DNA of 48,311 bases from the NCBI RefSeq assembly GCF_003217295.1, contig NZ_QJTJ01000026.1, forward strand, positions 1 to 48,311. Reading direction: 5' to 3'. Shown piece by piece: positions 24,813 through 33,942 of the stretch (position 1 is the first letter of the stretch; the number at the start of each line of letters is the position of its first letter). The notes beneath the pieces are model-generated. The model searched no databases. It was not told where the DNA came from and worked only from the letters and a program-made list of their open reading frames with translations. The position numbers were made by a program, and so were the translations under genes. The stretch comes from Ureibacillus chungkukjangi (lineage in GTDB: Bacteria; Bacillota; Bacilli; Bacillales_A; Planococcaceae).

Positions 24813-25999
24813 GCTAGGTCACCTCCAAGTGCTTCTGAAATTGTGTGGACATCTTTGTCACCGCGGCCAGATAAGCAAATGACTAAGATATCATCTGGAG
24901 CCATTGTTTTTACTAGCTTTGAAGCATAATAGACGGCATGGGCACTCTCAAGAGCAGGAAGAATACCTTCAGTTCGGCAAAGTAGCTTCAAGCCTTCAAG
25001 TGCTTCTTCATCAGTAACGTTGCCATAGGTTGCGCGACCAATATCATGCAGATGACAGTGCTCCGGACCGACACCTGGATAATCTAGCCCGGCAGAAATG
25101 GAATGGGCTTCTTGTACAAAGCCATCTTCATCCTGTAATAGATACATAAAAGCCCCATGTAATACACCAGTTTGCCCACTGTAAATAGCGGCGGCATGTT
25201 TACCCGTCTCAATGCCCTTACCCGCAGCCTCTACCCCATGCAATGCAACATCTTTATCTTCAACAAATGGGTAGAACATACCAATCGAGTTACTTCCTCC
25301 ACCAATACACGCAACGATGGCATCTGGTAAGCGATTTTCAGTCTCTAAAATTTGAGCACGTGTTTCATCACCAATGACACGCTGGAAATCACGAACAATC
25401 GTAGGGAAGGGGTGAGGGCCCATTGCGGATCCTAAAATATAATGCGTATCATCTATATTTGTTACCCAGTGACGTAAGGCTTCGTTTACAGCATCCTTTA
25501 AAGTAGCAGAGCCTTTTTCCACTGCAACCACTTTTGTTCCAAGAAGCTCCATGCGAAAAACGTTTAGAGCCTGGCGTTTTACATCCTCAGCACCCATGTA
25601 AACGATACATTCTAGATTGAGAAGCGCACAGGCTGTCGCAGTGGCAACACCGTGCTGACCAGCCCCAGTCTCAGCAACGATTTTTTTCTTCCCCATTCGC
25701 TTGGCAAGGAGTGCTTGCCCTAAAGCATTATTGATTTTATGTGCACCTGTATGGTTCAGATCTTCACGTTTTAAATAGATTTTTGCTCCGCCACATTCCT
25801 TTGTTAAACGTTCAGCAAAATAAAGAGGTGTTTCTCGGCCGACATAATTTTTTAAGTAGTAGTGAAGCTCTTCCTGAAAGGCTTCATCATTCTTTACCTT
25901 GTCATAGGCCTCATCTAATTCTTGTAAAGCGGTCATTAATGTTTCTGGAACAAATTGTCCACCGAAACGACCGAAACGTCCTTTTACTCCAGTTGTCAT
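24809..25999 (-). CDS. trpB: Tryptophan synthase beta subunit
   Basis: A 396-residue PLP enzyme that condenses indole with serine to tryptophan. It begins [16 protein letters not shown] and has the PLP lysine in [25 protein letters not shown]. The catalytic [18 protein letters not shown] and the phosphate-binding [15 protein letters not shown] also fit the normal TrpB1 type. It is separated by 44 bp from trpF upstream. Confidence 0.97.
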   Translation of the reverse strand: MTTGVKGRFGRFGGQFVPETLMTALQELDEAYDKVKNDEAFQEELHYYLKNYVGRETPLYFAERLTKECGGAKIYLKREDLNHTGAHKINNALGQALLAKRMGKKKIVAETGAGQHGVATATACALLNLECIVYMGAEDVKRQALNVFRMELLGTKVVAVEKGSATLKDAVNEALRHWVTNIDDTHYILGSAMGPHPFPTIVRDFQRVIGDETRAQILETENRLPDAIVACIGGGSNSIGMFYPFVEDKDVALHGVEAAGKGIETGKHAAAIYSGQTGVLHGAFMYLLQDEDGFVQEAHSISAGLDYPGVGPEHCHLHDIGRATYGNVTDEEALEGLKLLCRTEGILPALESAHAVYYASKLVKTMAPDDILVICLSGRGDKDVHTISEALGGDLA

Positions 26000-26043
26000 C
26001 CCAATTCACTCCTTAACGCCTGCTTTAAAAGCGGGTCGCATTT

Positions 26044-26664
26044 TTATTTCAATACACTTGTAGTTGTTGCTGTTTCTATAAATCGTTTAATTAAATCGCT
26101 ATCCTTGCTCCCATCCTTCTCAACACCGCTTGAGACATCAACGCCGAAAGGTTCCACTTGGGAGATGGCACGACTGACGTTCTCGCTATTAAGTCCACCT
26201 GCTAAGATGACACGGTTCTTAGGGATCGAAAGTTCATCTAGTAACGACCAATCAAACACATGACCACTTCCACCTGCATAATTTGTACCTGGTGCATCAA
26301 ATAGGTAGTAATCGACATCATAGTGACTCGCTTTTTCAACGTCCTCGTAGCTACGAATAGAAATAGCCTTGATAGCAGGGTAGCCTAGATTATTGATAAA
26401 TGAAGGACCCTCGCATCCGTGATATTGAACGTAATCTAGTCCGACAGCTTCGACTGCATTGTGAACCTCTTCTTCAGCTGGATTCACGAAAACACCAACT
26501 TTTTGTACATGGGAGGGAATCAGCTTAGCCAGCTTACTAGCTCGTTCAATAGAAATTTGACGCTTACTTTTTGCGAACATAAATCCTATCCAAGTAGCAC
26601 CAGCGTCTACAGCTGCCTGAAGATGTTTCTCTTCCATAAGTCCACAAATTTTCACCTTCACCAT
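26044..26664 (-). CDS. trpF: Phosphoribosylanthranilate isomerase
   Basis: A 206-residue TIM-barrel isomerase. The general-base Cys is in VKICGLMEEKHLQAA near the start, the general-acid Asp in YYLFDAPGTNYAGGSGHVFDW, and the phosphate site in LAGGLNSENVSRAI and GVDVSSGVEKDGSKD. It converts phosphoribosylanthranilate to its carboxyphenylamino-deoxyribulose form. It starts one base after the trpC stop. Confidence 0.95.
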   Translation of the reverse strand: MVKVKICGLMEEKHLQAAVDAGATWIGFMFAKSKRQISIERASKLAKLIPSHVQKVGVFVNPAEEEVHNAVEAVGLDYVQYHGCEGPSFINNLGYPAIKAISIRSYEDVEKASHYDVDYYLFDAPGTNYAGGSGHVFDWSLLDELSIPKNRVILAGGLNSENVSRAISQVEPFGVDVSSGVEKDGSKDSDLIKRFIETATTTSVLK

Positions 26665-26665
26665 A

Positions 26666-27463
26666 TTACTTCACTTCCTTTAGAAGCGAGGGAAGGGGAA
26701 CCTGCAATGCAGTGAGAGCTTCCTCTACGTTTCCGCTTACCATAAGGGATTCCCCAACTAAAACACCCTGTGCACCAGCTTTAGCAACGCGCTGTGCATC
26801 GGTAGCAGTCCAAATGCCACTTTCGCTGATAAAGGCAATATCCTCATGTTCGTTGATGATATTTGCCAATTTTTCAGTTTGAGCTAAATCTAAGTGGAAG
26901 GTTTTTAAATCGCGATTATTCACGCCGATAATTTTAGGTCGAATGGCTAACGCACGACCCAATTCCTTTTCGTTGTGCACTTCAACTAAAACATCCAGTC
27001 CTAATACACTTGCGTAGGTGTAAAATGCATTTAATTTTTCATCTGATAAAGCAGCAACAATCAGTAAAATTACAGAGGCACCAGCTGCCTTTGCATAATC
27101 GATTTGCACCTCGTGAATAATGAAATCTTTATTTAAAACCGGGATGTCCACATTATTAGCGACGTCCACTAAATCCTGATAGGAGCCCTTGAAAAATTTA
27201 TCTTCTGTTAAAACTGAGATACAGGCTGCACCAGCTTGCTCATATTTTTTAGCCTGCTCTATAGGGCTTGCTCCTTCGTTAATAAGCCCCTTAGAAGGAG
27301 AGGCGCGTTTCATTTCCGAGATTACTTGTAATGTGTCGGCTTTTTGTAAAACTTCATATAAAGAAGGGCGCGATTTTGGCTCCACCGAGAAAAAGGGCGA
27401 ATTCTCTAAAAGAGAAGGAATGAGTGTGGCTTTATGGTCTAAAATTCTTTGCAAAATAGTCAT
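26666..27463 (-). CDS. trpC: Indole-3-glycerol phosphate synthase
   Basis: A 265-residue TIM-barrel enzyme forming indole-3-glycerol phosphate. Key motifs: SEMKRASPSKGLI (Glu and Lys), SVLTEDKFFKGSYQDL, VLNKDFIIHEVQIDYAKAAGASVILLI, IGVNNRDLKTFHLDL and FISESGIWTATDAQRVAKAGAQGVLVGESLM broken here into FISESGIWTATDAQ and GVLVGESLM. Its start overlaps the trpD stop by four bases. Confidence 0.95.
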   Translation of the reverse strand: MTILQRILDHKATLIPSLLENSPFFSVEPKSRPSLYEVLQKADTLQVISEMKRASPSKGLINEGASPIEQAKKYEQAGAACISVLTEDKFFKGSYQDLVDVANNVDIPVLNKDFIIHEVQIDYAKAAGASVILLIVAALSDEKLNAFYTYASVLGLDVLVEVHNEKELGRALAIRPKIIGVNNRDLKTFHLDLAQTEKLANIINEHEDIAFISESGIWTATDAQRVAKAGAQGVLVGESLMVSGNVEEALTALQVPLPSLLKEVK

Positions 27464-28497
27464 TGCACTGCACGCTCCTTTAAATAGCTTTGACTGTATT
27501 CAACTACTGACTCTAATTTAGCTAATGCTTTCCCAGTTAAAATACTATCTCGGGCTAATTCAATGCCATCTAAAACAGAACTCACCTTACCGTTTGCAAA
27601 TAAGGCTAAGCCGGTGTTCAATAAAACGGCATCAAAATAGGCACTCTGTTTCCCATTCAATAACTCTCTTAAAATAATCGCATTTTCTTCAGGTGTACCG
27701 CCGCGTAATGCAGTTACTGGGGCAGGGGCTATGCCTAGCTCTTCAATATCGATATTTAGTGATTTAACCTCGCCATTTTCAAGAAGGGCAAGAGTATTGT
27801 CAGAATCAAGAGAAGCTTCATCCATCCCTTGAGTACCAGAAACCACTATTGCTCGTTTGCGCCCTAAAAGCTTAAGTACCCTCGCATAATCGTGAACGAA
27901 TTCAGGTCGATTAATCCCAACAAGCTGAGTTGTTAAATTAGCCGGGTTTGTTAAAGGTCCAACTAGATTAAAAATAGTAGGTTTTCCAATTGAACGGCGT
28001 ACCTCACCAATACGTTTAAGCTTTGGATGAACGTTTGGAGCGTGAAGGAAGGTGATGCCTGTTTTATTTAATAAATCGATCGAATCCTCCATCGTAAAAT
28101 CTGTATAAATCCCAAGAGCCTGTAAAACATCGGAGCTTCCAGAAGCACTGGAAATTTTACGGTTACCATGCTTAACAACGGACACGTCATTCGCTGCTAT
28201 TACAAAGGCGGATGTTGTACTAATATTGAAGCTCTGTAGACCGTCGCCACCCGTGCCGCAATTATCAAGATAGTTGCCAGCAGCGAGATTGAGGGAAAGT
28301 GCATAGGATTTCATAACCGTTGCAAGAGCTGCAATTTCTTCAGTAGTCTCTTTTTTATTGCTTAAAGCAATTAAAAATTCGGCAATCGCTTCTTTTGGCG
28401 TTTTCTCATTAAAAATTAATTCTGCGGCTTGAAGCATTTCGTCGTAGGATAAGCTCTGATTTTCCTTTACCTGACTTGTGAAAGAGTAGATTGTCAT
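27460..28497 (-). CDS. trpD: Anthranilate phosphoribosyltransferase
   Basis: A 345-residue enzyme that joins anthranilate to PRPP. The PRPP loop CGTGGDGLQSFNIST, KHGNRKISSASGSSDVLQALG, and GPLTNPA with the later GMDEASL are typical. A good AGGAGGATG site precedes ATG. It is the first gene of the operon and lies directly behind the T-box leader. Anthranilate synthase genes trpE and trpG are not upstream, so anthranilate must come from enzymes encoded elsewhere. Confidence 0.96.
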   Translation of the reverse strand: MTIYSFTSQVKENQSLSYDEMLQAAELIFNEKTPKEAIAEFLIALSNKKETTEEIAALATVMKSYALSLNLAAGNYLDNCGTGGDGLQSFNISTTSAFVIAANDVSVVKHGNRKISSASGSSDVLQALGIYTDFTMEDSIDLLNKTGITFLHAPNVHPKLKRIGEVRRSIGKPTIFNLVGPLTNPANLTTQLVGINRPEFVHDYARVLKLLGRKRAIVVSGTQGMDEASLDSDNTLALLENGEVKSLNIDIEELGIAPAPVTALRGGTPEENAIILRELLNGKQSAYFDAVLLNTGLALFANGKVSSVLDGIELARDSILTGKALAKLESVVEYSQSYLKERAVQ

Positions 28498-28548
28498 TTT
28501 GTTTCATCCTCCTAAAAATTTGGAATTAGCAGGCTAGAATTGGACAAT

Positions 28549-28913
28549 AAAAAAGTCCTCTACAAAAGGAAATCCCTTTCGTAGAGGACGATCGATACCG
28601 CGTTGCCACCTCTGTTGAAGTACTTGCATACTTCCACTTGGCGTGTTTTTACATAGAGAGCGAACCAAATAATGTAAAAACACTTCCTTGTAACGTAGGA
28701 AATACGTCAGCTAACAAATGCTAGCTACTCTCATAAGGCCCATTCACGATTTCGCCCGCACTAGTTTCCACCAACCACTAGCTCTCTAAAGCGCTCTAAA
28801 ACCGCTACTATTCTTATTCATCAATTTGTCTCTGCTATTCTCATCTAAGCTCTGCTTTGCTCAAACGGTGGTCGCGCTCTCGCAACCTGCTACCGTATCC
28901 GAACAATTAATTA
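28549..28913 (-). ncRNA. T-box riboswitch, tryptophan specifier
   Basis: The minus strand reads the conserved T-box AGGTGGCAACGCGG (28611-28598), followed by a GTCCTCTAC/GTAGAGGAC terminator hairpin with T-run (28589-28549). Upstream are the stem I elements AGAGAGC and GGTTGGTGGAAAC. The specifier loop GTGAA-TGG-GCCTTATGAG has TGG at 28742-28740, the tryptophan codon. Uncharged tRNA-Trp should stabilise the antiterminator and switch trpDCFBA on. Confidence 0.92.
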
Positions 28914-28919
28914 AATAGA

Positions 28920-28948
28920 ATTGTAGAGGTAATCGATTGCTTTGTCAA
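28920..28948 (-). promoter_or_regulatory. Sigma-A promoter of the trp operon
   Basis: Minus-strand TTGACA (28948-28943), exactly 17 bp, then TACAAT (28925-28920), directly before the T-box leader. Confidence 0.88.
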
Positions 28949-28972
28949 TGTTTTCTGACAAATAGACAAAAT

Positions 28973-29046
28973 AAAAAACGAGAGCAAAGAAGCAGGCTGT
29001 TATTATAGGAAACTCTCCTTATAATAATCGATGCTTTTCGCTCTCG
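28973..29046 (-). terminator. Terminator of queT
   Basis: On the minus strand CGAGAGC (29046-29040) pairs with GCTCTCG (28985-28979) and further inner pairing (TTATTATAAGG with CCTATAATAA) extends it. A T-run follows. It ends about 25 bp before the trp promoter. Confidence 0.85.
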
Positions 29047-29055
29047 GTTTTATCA

Positions 29056-29538
29056 TTAAATCAAATCTTTAAAGTTTAATCGTTTATTTAATAGATGCAT
29101 AATTGGCACACCAATTGCTAGCACGGCGAATTCACCGATTGCACAAGTTAACCATGTCCAAAGGAAAGGTAGCTCTAATGCAAGGTTTAGCTCGAATGCG
29201 ATGATAAACATTGTAAACGTAAATAGGAACGTGTTAATGATTAGTCGCAGCATGATATTTTTTACAAACTTACAAATCAAGATAAAGATTGCAAGTGTAA
29301 TAATTGAGTGACCTACACCGAACACTAAATCGTAAACGCCTAGTGGTGAGAAAAGGTTGGCGATAAATACGCCAAGAATAATCCCAATAGAAAAGCGTGG
29401 GTTAAACGCTACTAGGTGATTAAACATTTCAGAAACTCGGAATTGAATTTCCGTAAATCCAAATGGTGCAACTAACATGGTAACAGCAATATAAAGAGCT
29501 GCAATAATCCCTGTCGTTGCTAAAAATTTTACTTTCAT
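29056..29538 (-). CDS. queT: Queuosine precursor transporter QueT (ECF S component)
   Basis: A 160-residue polytopic protein of the QueT family, the substrate-binding (S) component of an energy-coupling-factor transporter for preQ1/queuine precursors. The N-terminal TTGIIAALYIAVTMLVAPFGFTEIQFRVSE and GVFIANLFSPLGVYDLVFG are typical. It works with a shared EcfAA'T module encoded elsewhere. The preQ1 riboswitch before it supports the substrate assignment. Its ATG is at 29538, just after the riboswitch AAGGAG. Confidence 0.93.
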   Translation of the reverse strand: MKVKFLATTGIIAALYIAVTMLVAPFGFTEIQFRVSEMFNHLVAFNPRFSIGIILGVFIANLFSPLGVYDLVFGVGHSIITLAIFILICKFVKNIMLRLIINTFLFTFTMFIIAFELNLALELPFLWTWLTCAIGEFAVLAIGVPIMHLLNKRLNFKDLI

Positions 29539-29549
29539 CTATATCATTT

Positions 29550-29588
29550 CTCCTTAGTTTTTTTTCGTGGGAGGTTCTCGAACCACGT
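29550..29588 (-). ncRNA. PreQ1 class I riboswitch
   Basis: The minus strand reads CGTGG...CCACG as stem P1 with a TTCGAGAACCTC loop, then AAAAAAAACTAAGGAG. The A-rich strand plus ACTAAGGAG is the hallmark 3' end of preQ1-I, which hides the ribosome site when preQ1 binds. Gene context (queT) agrees. Confidence 0.85.
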
Positions 29589-29607
29589 GAAAAGAGCACA
29601 GAGAGAT

Positions 29608-29636
29608 ATAATATTATAGTTTTGTATAAATGTCAA
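29608..29636 (-). promoter_or_regulatory. Sigma-A promoter of queT
   Basis: Minus-strand TTGACA (29636-29631), 17 bp, TATTAT (29613-29608), about 20 bp before the riboswitch. Confidence 0.75.
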
Positions 29637-29951
29637 ATTAACATGAGGAAAAAGGGGGAACTGACAAGAACTGAGAATTGTCGAAAAAATGTCACAGGAT
29701 TTTTGTTTTATTGAAATAATAAAATTAACGGTTAAAAGGTGTACTTTAGCGGTTTAAAGCGACAAATTACTTTGTTGGAAGAAGTATTTGATGAATGTAG
29801 AATTCAGAACATTCTAAATGTTATTGACTATTAAAATGGTTCGCTGTAATATAATCGACAAACTATAATTTTTTGAATAATGAAAAATAGAATAGGATAT
29901 TTATTCAAAAAGAGTCAGGTTAGATACAGAGAAGAATTAGGGGGAAATATC

Positions 29952-30959
29952 ATGAAAAATAGTACGAAAAAGCTTTCGTTCTTATTAGCTGGATTGGGGC
30001 TTTTATTGGCAGCTTGTGGTAGTAGCGAAACATCTACTGATTCCACAGCAGATTCTAGTACTGGAACAAGCGAAGAAGGAAAAACATTTAAAGTAGGAAT
30101 CACACAAATTGTGGAGCATCCATCATTAGATGCAGCCACGGAAGGTTTCAAAGCAGCATTAGAAGAGGCTGGCTTAAATGTAGAATTTGTTGAAGAGAAC
30201 GCACAAAACGATCAAAGCATGAACATGACAATTGCTCAAAACTTAGTAAATGAAGGCGTAGATTTAATTTTCGCGAATTCAACACCTTCAGCTCAAGCCG
30301 TTAAAGGGGCAACTTCAGATATTCCTCTTATTTTCACATCGGTGACAGATGCAGTAGGCTCCGAGTTAATCGAGTCAATGGAAGCACCAGGAGGAAATGT
30401 AACAGGTACAATCGATTTACACCCTGATACAATTGCAAACACTGTAGCCTTTTTAAAGGATGAATTAGGTGCGAAAAAAGTAGGGACAGTTTACAACACG
30501 GGTGAACAAAACTCTGTAGCACAAATTGAACAAGTAAAAACTTTATTAGGAGAAGCTGGTATCGAATTAGAGGAAGCAGCCGTTTCTACTTCAGCTGAGG
30601 TGAAACAAGCAACTGAATCACTAATCGGTAAGGTTGATTCTCTATATATTATCACTGATAACACAGTAGTATCAGCACTAGAATCCGTTGTCGATGTGGC
30701 AAATGCTAACGAGCTTCCACTAATGGTGGGTGAGTTAGATTCTGTAGAACGTGGCGGGTTAGGTGCTTATGGCTTCGAGTACTATGATATCGGTTTTGAA
30801 GCGGGACAAATGGCAGTGAAAATCCTTAATGGAGAAGCAACTCCTTCAGAAATTCCAGCTGCTTACCCAGCTAACTTAAAATTACTTATCAATAAAGGAA
30901 CTGCTGAAGGCTTAGGTCTTGAAATTCAAGAGTCTTGGAATGCAGAAATCTACGAATAA
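29952..30959 (+). CDS. ABC transporter substrate-binding lipoprotein, TrpX-like
   Basis: A 335-residue lipoprotein of the ABC_sub_bind (PF04392-type) family. The signal peptide ends in LLLAAC with Cys22, followed by a Ser/Thr linker. Family phrases are GITQIVEHPSLDAATEGFKAAL, ANSTPSAQAVKGAT, IPLIFTSVTDAVGSELI and the C-terminal GAYGFEYYDIGFEAGQMAVKIL. Such systems have been predicted to carry tryptophan or other aromatic amino acids (TrpXYZ) in Firmicutes. The trp operon next door supports this, but the substrate is not shown by sequence. ATG at 29952 follows AGGGGGA and gives a normal lipoprotein signal; earlier in-frame starts do not. Confidence 0.85.
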   Translation: MKNSTKKLSFLLAGLGLLLAACGSSETSTDSTADSSTGTSEEGKTFKVGITQIVEHPSLDAATEGFKAALEEAGLNVEFVEENAQNDQSMNMTIAQNLVNEGVDLIFANSTPSAQAVKGATSDIPLIFTSVTDAVGSELIESMEAPGGNVTGTIDLHPDTIANTVAFLKDELGAKKVGTVYNTGEQNSVAQIEQVKTLLGEAGIELEEAAVSTSAEVKQATESLIGKVDSLYIITDNTVVSALESVVDVANANELPLMVGELDSVERGGLGAYGFEYYDIGFEAGQMAVKILNGEATPSEIPAAYPANLKLLINKGTAEGLGLEIQESWNAEIYE

Positions 30960-30988
30960 ATAAAAAGTAAATTAGGAGATGATTCAAT

Positions 30989-32029
30989 ATGTTTACAGCA
31001 TTGTTCGGTTCGGTTGAGCAAGGAATCATCTATGCAATTATGGCACTCGGAGTGTATCTAACATTCCGGGTGTTAGATTTTCCGGATTTAACGGTCGATG
31101 GAAGCTTCGTAACCGGGGCAGCTACTGCAGCAATGATGATTGCGCTCGGCTACCACCCGATACTAGCTACATTATTGGCAATAGTTGCTGGATTTATTGC
31201 AGGATGTATGACAGGTCTTCTACACACAAAAGGAAAGATAAATCCATTACTGTCAGGGATTTTAATGATGATTGCTTTGTATTCCATCAATCTTCGTATT
31301 ATGGGATTATCTGCAGAAAATGCAATTGTGAAACCTAATATTCCATTGATGAACGCTGATACAATTTTTTCACAGTTTCAAGTGTTTTGGAGTAATTTGG
31401 GGATCGATGCTGCTCTAACAAGCTTTATCAAGAATACGTTAGGGATTAGTCCAGCACCATCCACTTGGGGGACCATTTTAGTAGTGTTAATCATTACACT
31501 TATCATCAAGTTTATTGCAGATTGGTTCTTAAAAACGGAGGTAGGATTGGCGATTCGTGCAACAGGCGACAATAAGAGAATGATTCGCAGCTTTTCTGCT
31601 AACACGGATGGTTTAATCGTATTAGGGCTAGGTCTTTCAAATGCCCTAGTTGCATTTTCTGGAGCTTTAATCGCTCAATATGCAAAATTTGCCGATGCCA
31701 ACATGGGAATTGGGATGATAGTAATCGGTCTTGCCTCGGTAATTATCGGAGAAGCCATTTTCGGCACAAAGACGATTTTCCGCACGACGCTAGCAGTTGT
31801 TGCAGGGGCAATTATTTATCGAATTATTTATGCGGTCGCTTTACGTATCGATTGGTTAGATACATCCGACATGAAGCTAATTACCGCGATTATTGTAATT
31901 TTGGCATTAGTCATTCCACAGCTAGTAGATAAGCGTCGCGAGAAGAAACGTAAAGAGAAAAGACAGATGGAACGACTAGAGCAGCATAGAGAAATAACGC
32001 GACTGCAGGGAGGGAAGAACCTTGCTTAA
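30989..32029 (+). CDS. ABC transporter permease, TrpY-like
   Basis: A 346-residue permease of the branched-chain/ribose-type (BPD_transp_2) family with about nine spans. It has YLTFRVLDFPDLTVDGSFVTGAA near the start, TGLLHTKGKINPLLSGILMM, and the coupling region EVGLAIRATGDNKRMIRSFSAN. The C-terminal tail is very basic (RREKKRKEKRQMERLEQHRE). It follows the binding protein by 30 bp behind TAGGAGATG and overlaps the ATPase gene by 8 bp, so the three form an importer operon. Confidence 0.87.
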   Translation: MFTALFGSVEQGIIYAIMALGVYLTFRVLDFPDLTVDGSFVTGAATAAMMIALGYHPILATLLAIVAGFIAGCMTGLLHTKGKINPLLSGILMMIALYSINLRIMGLSAENAIVKPNIPLMNADTIFSQFQVFWSNLGIDAALTSFIKNTLGISPAPSTWGTILVVLIITLIIKFIADWFLKTEVGLAIRATGDNKRMIRSFSANTDGLIVLGLGLSNALVAFSGALIAQYAKFADANMGIGMIVIGLASVIIGEAIFGTKTIFRTTLAVVAGAIIYRIIYAVALRIDWLDTSDMKLITAIIVILALVIPQLVDKRREKKRKEKRQMERLEQHREITRLQGGKNLA

Positions 32030-32819
32030 ATTAGAGGGCATAAATAAGATTTTTAATGAAGCAACACCTGATGAAAAAATCGCCTTGGATAATATTAATC
32101 TACATTTAGCACCAGGCGATTTTGTAACAATCATCGGAAGTAACGGTGCCGGAAAGTCCACGATGATGAATATGATTTCCGGAGCACTAACACCTGACTT
32201 TGGCGCAGTAACGATTGACGGCAAAGAGGTAACGAGATTACCCGAATACAAACGTTCTCAGTTTATCGGGCGTGTCTTCCAGGATCCTATGGCAGGAACG
32301 GCTCCATCAATGACGATTGAGGAGAATCTGGCTATTGCCTATTCACGTAATGCAAAAAGAGGGTTACGTATCGGTGTAAGCCGTGGACGTCGTGATTTCT
32401 TCCGAACATCCTTGGAAAAATTGGGTCTAGGGCTTGAAGATCGATTTAATGCAAAAGTCGGCATGTTGTCTGGTGGAGAACGCCAAGCATTGTCACTTTT
32501 GATGGCAACATTTACAAGGCCTTCGATTTTATTGCTGGATGAACATACAGCGGCTCTTGATCCATCACGTGCAGAGCTAATCACGCGATTGACTAAGCAG
32601 CTGGTTGAAGAAGGAAACCTAACTACCTTAATGGTTACCCACAATATGCAGCAAGCAATCGATTTAGGTAACCGTTTAATCATGATGGATAAAGGACAAA
32701 TCATTTTATCAATCGATGATGCAAAAAAACCAACTTTAACAATTCCAGACTTAATGACCGAGTTCGAAAAAATTCGCGGCGAAAAAATGAACTCCGATAG
32801 GGCGTTGTTAGGGAGCTAA
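32022..32819 (+). CDS. ABC transporter ATP-binding protein, TrpZ-like
   Basis: A 265-residue ABC ATPase: Walker A IIGSNGAGKST near residue 37-45, Q-loop RVFQDPMAGT, signature MLSGGERQALSLLMA, Walker B ILLLDEHTAALDP and the switch histidine MVTHNMQQAI. It begins with TTG at 32022 behind GGGAGGG. The LDEHTAALDP form is typical of the ATPases that partner PF04392 binding proteins. Last gene of the importer operon. Confidence 0.9.
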   Translation: MLKLEGINKIFNEATPDEKIALDNINLHLAPGDFVTIIGSNGAGKSTMMNMISGALTPDFGAVTIDGKEVTRLPEYKRSQFIGRVFQDPMAGTAPSMTIEENLAIAYSRNAKRGLRIGVSRGRRDFFRTSLEKLGLGLEDRFNAKVGMLSGGERQALSLLMATFTRPSILLLDEHTAALDPSRAELITRLTKQLVEEGNLTTLMVTHNMQQAIDLGNRLIMMDKGQIILSIDDAKKPTLTIPDLMTEFEKIRGEKMNSDRALLGS

Positions 32820-32830
32820 AATAATTTTAT

Positions 32831-32874
32831 GAGAGATGAAAATTCGTGAAAGTCGAATTTTCATCTCTTTTTTA
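32831..32874 (+). terminator. Terminator of the importer operon
   Basis: GAGATGAAAATTCG pairs perfectly with CGAATTTTCATCTC, followed by T-run. Confidence 0.9.
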
Positions 32875-32969
32875 ATCAGAAAAAAGGGGTTTTGGGGTTA
32901 ATTGATTATTTAGGCTCTTTTGCTAGATTGTACTTTTGCGTATAAAATGGTTTGATAGGAGGGAAGTGA

Positions 32970-33929
32970 ATGGAAATACTCAAAAGACAAAAATCCTGGA
33001 AGCTGTTAAATTTAGAGGCTGTATTGAGAAGGCACCCAGAAAATGAAGCCAGAGAATATAGTTTTTATAAGGAACAATATATGGCACAAAAGAAAGGACA
33101 TGACGGAGAAGTTCATGTAGATAGGCTGTGGAGCGAGTTAACTATCCAGAGCCCATATTATCTTCTACATAGCTACGAAACTAATAATCACGCAGGTTAC
33201 TCCCATCAAATCGATACAATTGTTTTAACCCCACATTTTATTTGGATAATCGAAATAAAGAACATCGGTGGCCGGCTGGATATCGATGAGTCGAAACATC
33301 GATTGATCCGAACAAACCAAGAAGGAACAATAGAATCCTTCAGAAACCCCTTAAACCAAATCAAACGCCATACAGAATTTATTTCTCGGAAGTTACGAGG
33401 GATGAACATAAATTTACCTGTTGAATCTTCTGTAATCATCGTAAGTGATTACACAATCATCGGATCTATTCCAAAAGGTCATTCAATTTTCCACGCAAGC
33501 GGTCTACAAACAGAACTCGATAAACTATTCAATAACTATCGAGAACGAAGAATACCTCTAAATCTCTTTGAAAAACTCAAAACCGAACTAATGCATCAGC
33601 ATCAGCGAAAAGAATGGAAAGCCAAAGTAAATGAAGCTAAATTACGAAAAGGCGTCCTATGCAAAAACTGTGAATATAAAAGTAGAATGTTCTTTGAATA
33701 CGGCAGCTTCAAATGTGCGAAATGTGGCATGAAAAGTAAAGAAGCGCATTTGGAAGCATTAACCGACTATCGCTATTTAATTAGCGAGTGGATCTCGAAT
33801 CGAGAGTTACGGGAGTATTTGGGGATAGAGTCTCGGTTTGCCGTAACTCGGTTAATTAAAGATTTAAACTTAGAGCATCAAGGTACTTATAGAAATAGAA
33901 AATATAGGATACCTGATTTTATTGAATAG
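32970..33929 (+). CDS. NERD domain-containing protein with zinc ribbon
   Basis: A 319-residue protein. Residues ~44-165 form a NERD (nuclease-related) domain: GHDGEVHVDRLWSEL, the Asp of HQIDTIVLTPHFIWIIEIKN (a DxxxxxxxxxxxEIK nuclease-like core) and NPLNQIKRHTEFI. Residues ~237-260 carry two Cys pairs (CKNCEY, CAKCGM), probably a zinc ribbon. The C terminus (ISNRELREYLGIESRFAVTRLIKDL) looks like a helix-turn-helix. NERD proteins may process DNA, but the function of this type is unknown. ATG at 32970 follows AGGAGGG. Confidence 0.88.
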   Translation: MEILKRQKSWKLLNLEAVLRRHPENEAREYSFYKEQYMAQKKGHDGEVHVDRLWSELTIQSPYYLLHSYETNNHAGYSHQIDTIVLTPHFIWIIEIKNIGGRLDIDESKHRLIRTNQEGTIESFRNPLNQIKRHTEFISRKLRGMNINLPVESSVIIVSDYTIIGSIPKGHSIFHASGLQTELDKLFNNYRERRIPLNLFEKLKTELMHQHQRKEWKAKVNEAKLRKGVLCKNCEYKSRMFFEYGSFKCAKCGMKSKEAHLEALTDYRYLISEWISNRELREYLGIESRFAVTRLIKDLNLEHQGTYRNRKYRIPDFIE

Positions 33930-33942
33930 CGAGAAATAGAGA

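Noticed and set aside
29640..29950. T-box leader of the TrpX-like gene
   Set aside because: No GGTGG-AACGCGG T-box, no terminator hairpin and no stem I motifs were found on the plus strand.
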